Under the pieces are notes generated by a model, which searched no databases, was not told the DNA's origin, and saw nothing but the letters and a program-made list of their open reading frames with translations. 41,892 nucleotides of DNA. Origin: Actinomyces dentalis DSM 19115. Its GTDB lineage: Bacteria; Actinomycetota; Actinomycetes; Actinomycetales; Actinomycetaceae. Within the stretch, counting starts at the first letter, position 1. Every line of letters begins with the position of its first letter. Position numbers and translations under genes: made by a program. The DNA is taken from positions 1 to 41,892 of the forward strand of contig NZ_AUBL01000038.1 of NCBI RefSeq assembly GCF_000429225.1, read 5' to 3'. Positions 38,667 through 41,892 of the stretch are shown here, piece after piece.

Positions 38667-41021
38667 TCAGTCCGAGGCGGCCGCGGCGCTCACCGACGCG
38701 CCGAAGTCGGGGATGTTCTCCAGGGGGATGACGCCGGCGTTCTGGCTGACCAGGGCGATGGCCTCGCGCAGGCCCATCCACCACTGGTGCAGGGGGCGGC
38801 GCGAGTTCAGATCCAGCTCGTCGTTCATGTGCTCCAGGCGGTGGTGGGTGATCCTCCCGCCCGTGAGCCCCACGTAGCTGGAGTGGTGGGTGCCCGCCTC
38901 CAGCTGGTCGGCCAGCAGGCCCAGGGCGTGGGCCACGAGCTTGGTGGCCATGATGCGGTCGAAGGCCGACGGGTCGCCGCCCTGCTGAAGGTGGCCGATG
39001 GCCGCGTGGCGCACGTCGTACAGGCCGCGGCCCTCCTGGGCGAAGATCTTGGCGAGCACGTCCAGGGTGTAGTTCTCGCTCGCCCTCTCGTTGCGGATCA
39101 CCAGGTAGAGCTGGCGGCCCGAGCGGAAGGACTCCACCATGCGCGCCGAGTCGCGGGCGAGCTGGGCCAGGGTGAGGCCGTCCTCGTGGAGGTAGACGCG
39201 CTCGGCCCCGGTGGCGATGCCGCTCATGAGCGCCAGGTAGCCGCACTTGCGGCCCATGGACTCGGCCACGAAGCAGCGGTGCGAGGCCGCCGCCGACTGC
39301 TTGATCGAGTCCAGCGCGCCCACGGCGTTGTTCAGGGCCGTGTCCGCCCCGATGCTCAGCTCGCTGCCGGGCAGGTTGTTGTCGATCGAGGCGGGCACGC
39401 AGATGATCGGGATCTTGAAGGCGGGGTAGCGGGGCCGCTCGGAGACCAGCTCGTAGGCGGACAGGTAGGCGTTGTACCCGCCGATGATGAGCAGGGCGTC
39501 GATCTCGTGGGACTCGATGGCGCGCCCCAGCGCGTAGAGCTGCTCGATGGTGGGGACCTCGCGCCGCGTGCCGAGCTGGGCGCCGCCGTCGCCGACCCAG
39601 CCCTCGACGTCGTCCCAGCTCAGCTCGCGCACATTCCCATCCAGGAGTCCCGGGAAGCCCCCGTAGACCCCCAGCATGGTGAAGCCGTGGTCCAGGCCCA
39701 GGCGCACCGCGGCCCGCGCCGCCGTGTTCATGCCCGGCGCCAGGCCGCCCGCGTGGACGATGGCGACCCGCTTGGAGCCGGCGCCCGCCTGACCGCGCGA
39801 GGCGACGACCTCGGGGTCGAGCTCGGGGGGAGTGGACATGGTCTCGAAGATCCGCAGCATCTCCTCGAAGCTCGCGCCGCGGGCGGCCACCGCCCCCTCG
39901 TAGTCCCCGCCGGCCACGAGGTCCTTGACCGCGCGCGTGGCGCGGATCTGCTCCATCATGGGCAGGCGGCTGATCCGGTTGTGGCGCTCGGCGATGATGA
40001 CCGGCTCCGTCTGCGGGGTGGCGACGATCATCTCGCGGGCGGCGGCGCAGCCCAGCAGGGTCGACATCCACCGGTCGTAGGCGCTGGGCTTGCCACCGCG
40101 CTGGACGTGGCCCAGGATCGTCACGCGGGCGTCCTCGCCCAGCCGCTCGGCCAGGACGCGCTTGACGTCGTCGGCGGAGATGCGGTTGCCGGACCGGTCG
40201 GTGGCGCCCTCGGCGACGACGACCATGGACTCGCGGCGCCCGGCCTCCCGGCCCTTGGCGAGCTTGCGGCACATGTCCTCCTCCCAGCCGCCGGCGGGCG
40301 GGAGCTCGGGCACCAGCACGTAGTCGCAGCCGCCGGCCACCGCCGCCATGAGGGCCAGGTAGCCGCAGTGGCGGCCCATGACCTCGACGATGAAGGTGCG
40401 CTGGTGGGAGGCCGCGGTGGAGGAGATGTCGTCGATCGCCTCCAGGATGCGGTGCAGGGCGGAGTCGGTGCCGATGGTCATGTCCGCGCCGACCAGGTCG
40501 TTGTCGATGCTGCCGACGAGGCCGGTCACCATGAGCGCGGGGTGGGCCGCGGCCGTCTCGGGGGAGATCTCGCCGCGCTCGGCCAGCTCGGCGACCAGGC
40601 CGGGCCAGTTGGTGCGGAACGCGTCGGTGCCGGTCAGGGACCCGTCGCCGCCGATGACGACGAGGCGGTCGATGCCGTGCTCCAGGAGGTTGCGGGCGGC
40701 GGCCAGCTGGCCCTCGCGCTCGCGGAATTCGGCGGAGCGGGCGGTGCCGATGAGGGTCCCGCCGCGGTGGAGGATCGATCCGACCGAGTCCCACTGGAGC
40801 GGGTGGATGCTGTCACCCCCGGCGACGGCGCCGGCCCAGCCCTCCATGACGGCGTAGGGCTGGGCGCCCATGCGCAGGGCGGCGCGCACGACGGCGCGCA
40901 CGGCCGCGTTCATGCCCTGGGCGTCGCCGCCGGAGGTCAGAACGCCGATGCGCACCGGTTCCGGCGGCGCGGGCGCGGGGGAGGTGTCGGCGGCTTCGGT
41001 GGGGGGCGTGTCGGCTGGCAT
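38667..41021 (-). CDS. pfkA: Tandem-domain 6-phosphofructokinase (eukaryote-like)
   Basis: A 784-aa enzyme with two PFK domains, about twice the usual bacterial length. The N-terminal half is catalytic: GGDAQGMN (31-38), GGDGS (124-128, the Gly form typical of ATP rather than PPi use), SIDND with catalytic Asp (about 173), EVMGRHCGYLA, AEGATDRSG and GHVQRGGKPSAYDR. The C-terminal half keeps the fold but has GGYNAY in place of GGDGS and SIDNN in place of SIDND, so it looks non-catalytic and regulatory, as in animal and fungal PFK. The start at 41021 has GGAAGG upstream; the frame is open further but without conserved sequence. It phosphorylates fructose 6-phosphate in glycolysis. Confidence 0.92.
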   Translation of the reverse strand: MPADTPPTEAADTSPAPAPPEPVRIGVLTSGGDAQGMNAAVRAVVRAALRMGAQPYAVMEGWAGAVAGGDSIHPLQWDSVGSILHRGGTLIGTARSAEFREREGQLAAARNLLEHGIDRLVVIGGDGSLTGTDAFRTNWPGLVAELAERGEISPETAAAHPALMVTGLVGSIDNDLVGADMTIGTDSALHRILEAIDDISSTAASHQRTFIVEVMGRHCGYLALMAAVAGGCDYVLVPELPPAGGWEEDMCRKLAKGREAGRRESMVVVAEGATDRSGNRISADDVKRVLAERLGEDARVTILGHVQRGGKPSAYDRWMSTLLGCAAAREMIVATPQTEPVIIAERHNRISRLPMMEQIRATRAVKDLVAGGDYEGAVAARGASFEEMLRIFETMSTPPELDPEVVASRGQAGAGSKRVAIVHAGGLAPGMNTAARAAVRLGLDHGFTMLGVYGGFPGLLDGNVRELSWDDVEGWVGDGGAQLGTRREVPTIEQLYALGRAIESHEIDALLIIGGYNAYLSAYELVSERPRYPAFKIPIICVPASIDNNLPGSELSIGADTALNNAVGALDSIKQSAAASHRCFVAESMGRKCGYLALMSGIATGAERVYLHEDGLTLAQLARDSARMVESFRSGRQLYLVIRNERASENYTLDVLAKIFAQEGRGLYDVRHAAIGHLQQGGDPSAFDRIMATKLVAHALGLLADQLEAGTHHSSYVGLTGGRITHHRLEHMNDELDLNSRRPLHQWWMGLREAIALVSQNAGVIPLENIPDFGASVSAAAASD

Positions 41022-41196
41022 CTGTGGATCCTTCCGGGCGGGCGAGACATCCTGTGATGAGTACCATTGTGGCCCGTTCCCGGCTCCCGCGCTTGCATCG
41101 GAGGTCCCGGGGCGGGGCGTGCCGCGCTGCCCGTGCGATGGCACGGGGCGATGACGCTGGACGTCAGTGTTATCAACCGGAAGTGAGGTTCTCGCG

Positions 41197-41522
41197 ATGA
41201 GGGGCATGACCGGGGACCTGGTCGGGCTGGTGCCGCCCCCGGAGGAGCCCGATCCGACGGTGGAGCCACTGAGGGGCGTGCTCGGCGCCGGCGCCGGGGC
41301 GTTCGATCCGGTGGCGCCCCTGGCGGACTCGCTCCGCGCCGCGGCGTCGGCGGCGGTGTGGGGGTCGACCGATAATGGCGGTCTGTGCTCGTGGGCGGTG
41401 CCGGTCGACGGCGAGGCACTCGTTACCTCACCGGCGATCAGTGCATCCGGGTGATGGATGCGTGGCCCGCGCCCTGGAAGACCATCCAGGAGGAGCGGGA
41501 GAAGCGGACCGGGGTCGAGTGA
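41197..41522 (+). pseudogene. Decayed SUKH (SMI1/KNR4)-like gene
   Basis: The frame from 41197 reads LVGLVPPPEEPDPTVEPLRG, then an unusually short middle, then VWGSTDNGGLCSWAVPVDGE, similar to AGTDNGDMCFW in the SUKH gene at 30413-31051. After about 41410 the likely ending TRYLTGDQCIRVMDAWPAPW continues in another frame to a stop at 41522. The middle of a normal SUKH domain appears deleted and a frameshift separates the end. An 85-aa product (to 41454) could still be made. The assignment rests on these short matches. Confidence 0.45.
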
Positions 41523-41554
41523 GTTCGTGAACACGAGCGGATTCGACGCGTTAA

Positions 41555-41892
41555 CCTCGGTTTTTCGTCGTGGGGTGCCGGGGGGTGGGGGTGAGGGTGC
41601 TCCTCGTCCTGGGATAATGCGGGTTGTCGATGTCCGTGCATGTCCAGGGGAGGGGCACCCTCGTGGTGAATGGTACCGGGTTGTACCCGCAGGCGGGTGT
41701 GGAGGCGGGGGAGGGGCCGGCGGGGGGGCCGGCCGGGGCGAGGCTGCTGACCGGGGCGATTCGGGCCGTGGGCCTGGACACCGCGCTGTCGGGGGCCCTG
41801 GCGCCCTGGCGCAAGCCCCTGGCGGTGCACGACCCGGGCAAGATCATCGTGGACCTGGCGCTGTGCGCGGCCCTGGGGGGCCGGTGCCTGTC
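41555..41892 (+). mobile_element. Left end of an IS1380-type element
   Basis: TTAA (41551-41554) is followed by CCTCGGTTTTTCGTCG, then about 60 bp to the transposase start. A TTAA target is known for IS1380-family elements, which share it with piggyBac. The right end lies beyond the window. Confidence 0.6.
41630..41892 (+). CDS. IS1380 family transposase, N-terminal part (runs off right edge)
   Basis: From ATG 41630 the frame is open to the window end: MSVHVQGRGTLVVNG, then LLTGAIRAVGLDTALSGALA and PWRKPLAVHDPGKIIVDLAL. The phrase LAPWRKP.AVHDPGK is characteristic of the N-terminus of IS1380-type DDE transposases. It is 88 residues long here, truncated only by the window. An alternative start is GTG at 41663 or 41666. 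Confidence 0.8.
   Translation, partial: MSVHVQGRGTLVVNGTGLYPQAGVEAGEGPAGGPAGARLLTGAIRAVGLDTALSGALAPWRKPLAVHDPGKIIVDLALCAALGGRCL

Noticed and set aside
41022..41534. N-terminal extension of phosphofructokinase to 41534
   Set aside because: The added residues are low complexity and overlap the SUKH-like relic on the other strand; GGAAGG marks 41021.
1..41892. tRNA or rRNA genes
   Set aside because: No cloverleaf-like segments with a TTCGA arm or rRNA signatures were noticed on reading; a covariance search would be needed to be sure.

Overview
The window is very GC-rich, with strong third-position GC, frequent ATGA gene overlaps and actinobacterial protein types. It most resembles an Actinomyces-like member of the Actinomycetota; the genus is an inference from codon style and gene content, not from a marker gene.

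Layout. (1) 1-2236 is a scarred left edge: the 3' end of an IS5-type transposase with its terminal repeat, an AAA ATPase gene with a frameshift in a C7 run, a 14-codon remnant of a translationally coupled PIN-like gene, and a 481-bp non-autonomous element (MITE) sharing the IS ends. (2) 2309-26445 is a large rhamnoside-utilisation locus: two GH1 beta-glycosidases, three GH78 alpha-L-rhamnosidases, a CocE/NonD-type hydrolase, an HSL-type esterase, a glycoside-type MFS importer, a TetR regulator, the core rhamnose pathway rhaI-rhaB-(esterase)-rhaD, and a divergent LacI regulator. None of the glycosidases has a signal peptide, so glycosides are probably imported whole and opened in the cytoplasm. 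The released rhamnose would be isomerised (RhaI), phosphorylated (RhaB) and cleaved (RhaD) to DHAP and lactaldehyde. A palindromic motif TGAAnCGnTTCA recurs at six promoters in this region and ties it into one likely LacI regulon. A 31-aa ORF with its own good promoter, structured leader and terminator hairpin sits in the middle. (3) 26451-29260 holds a CLC-type chloride channel and a divergent MFS permease. (4) 29317-34117 is a lower-GC, IS-littered array of immunity-like genes (DUF4304-like, SUKH/SMI1-KNR4, two intact and one broken SUKH-4-like, DUF7668-like), cut by a second 520-bp MITE and a dead transposase. (5) 34765-41021 holds a heterodimeric ABC exporter and a tandem, eukaryote-style 784-aa 6-phosphofructokinase. 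(6) The right edge has a decayed SUKH-like gene and the start of an IS1380-type element at a TTAA site.

Non-coding structure is unusually rich. It includes two copies of a 124-126-bp palindrome (24-25-bp arms, 76-bp spacer with a conserved core), one of them nested inside a MITE; a third palindrome of the same design; a perfect 31-bp hairpin after a rhamnosidase gene; and long inverted repeats between convergent genes. The second MITE can be removed on paper by its target duplication. This restores a compact two-gene operon and shows that the insertion swapped one stop codon for another without changing the protein.
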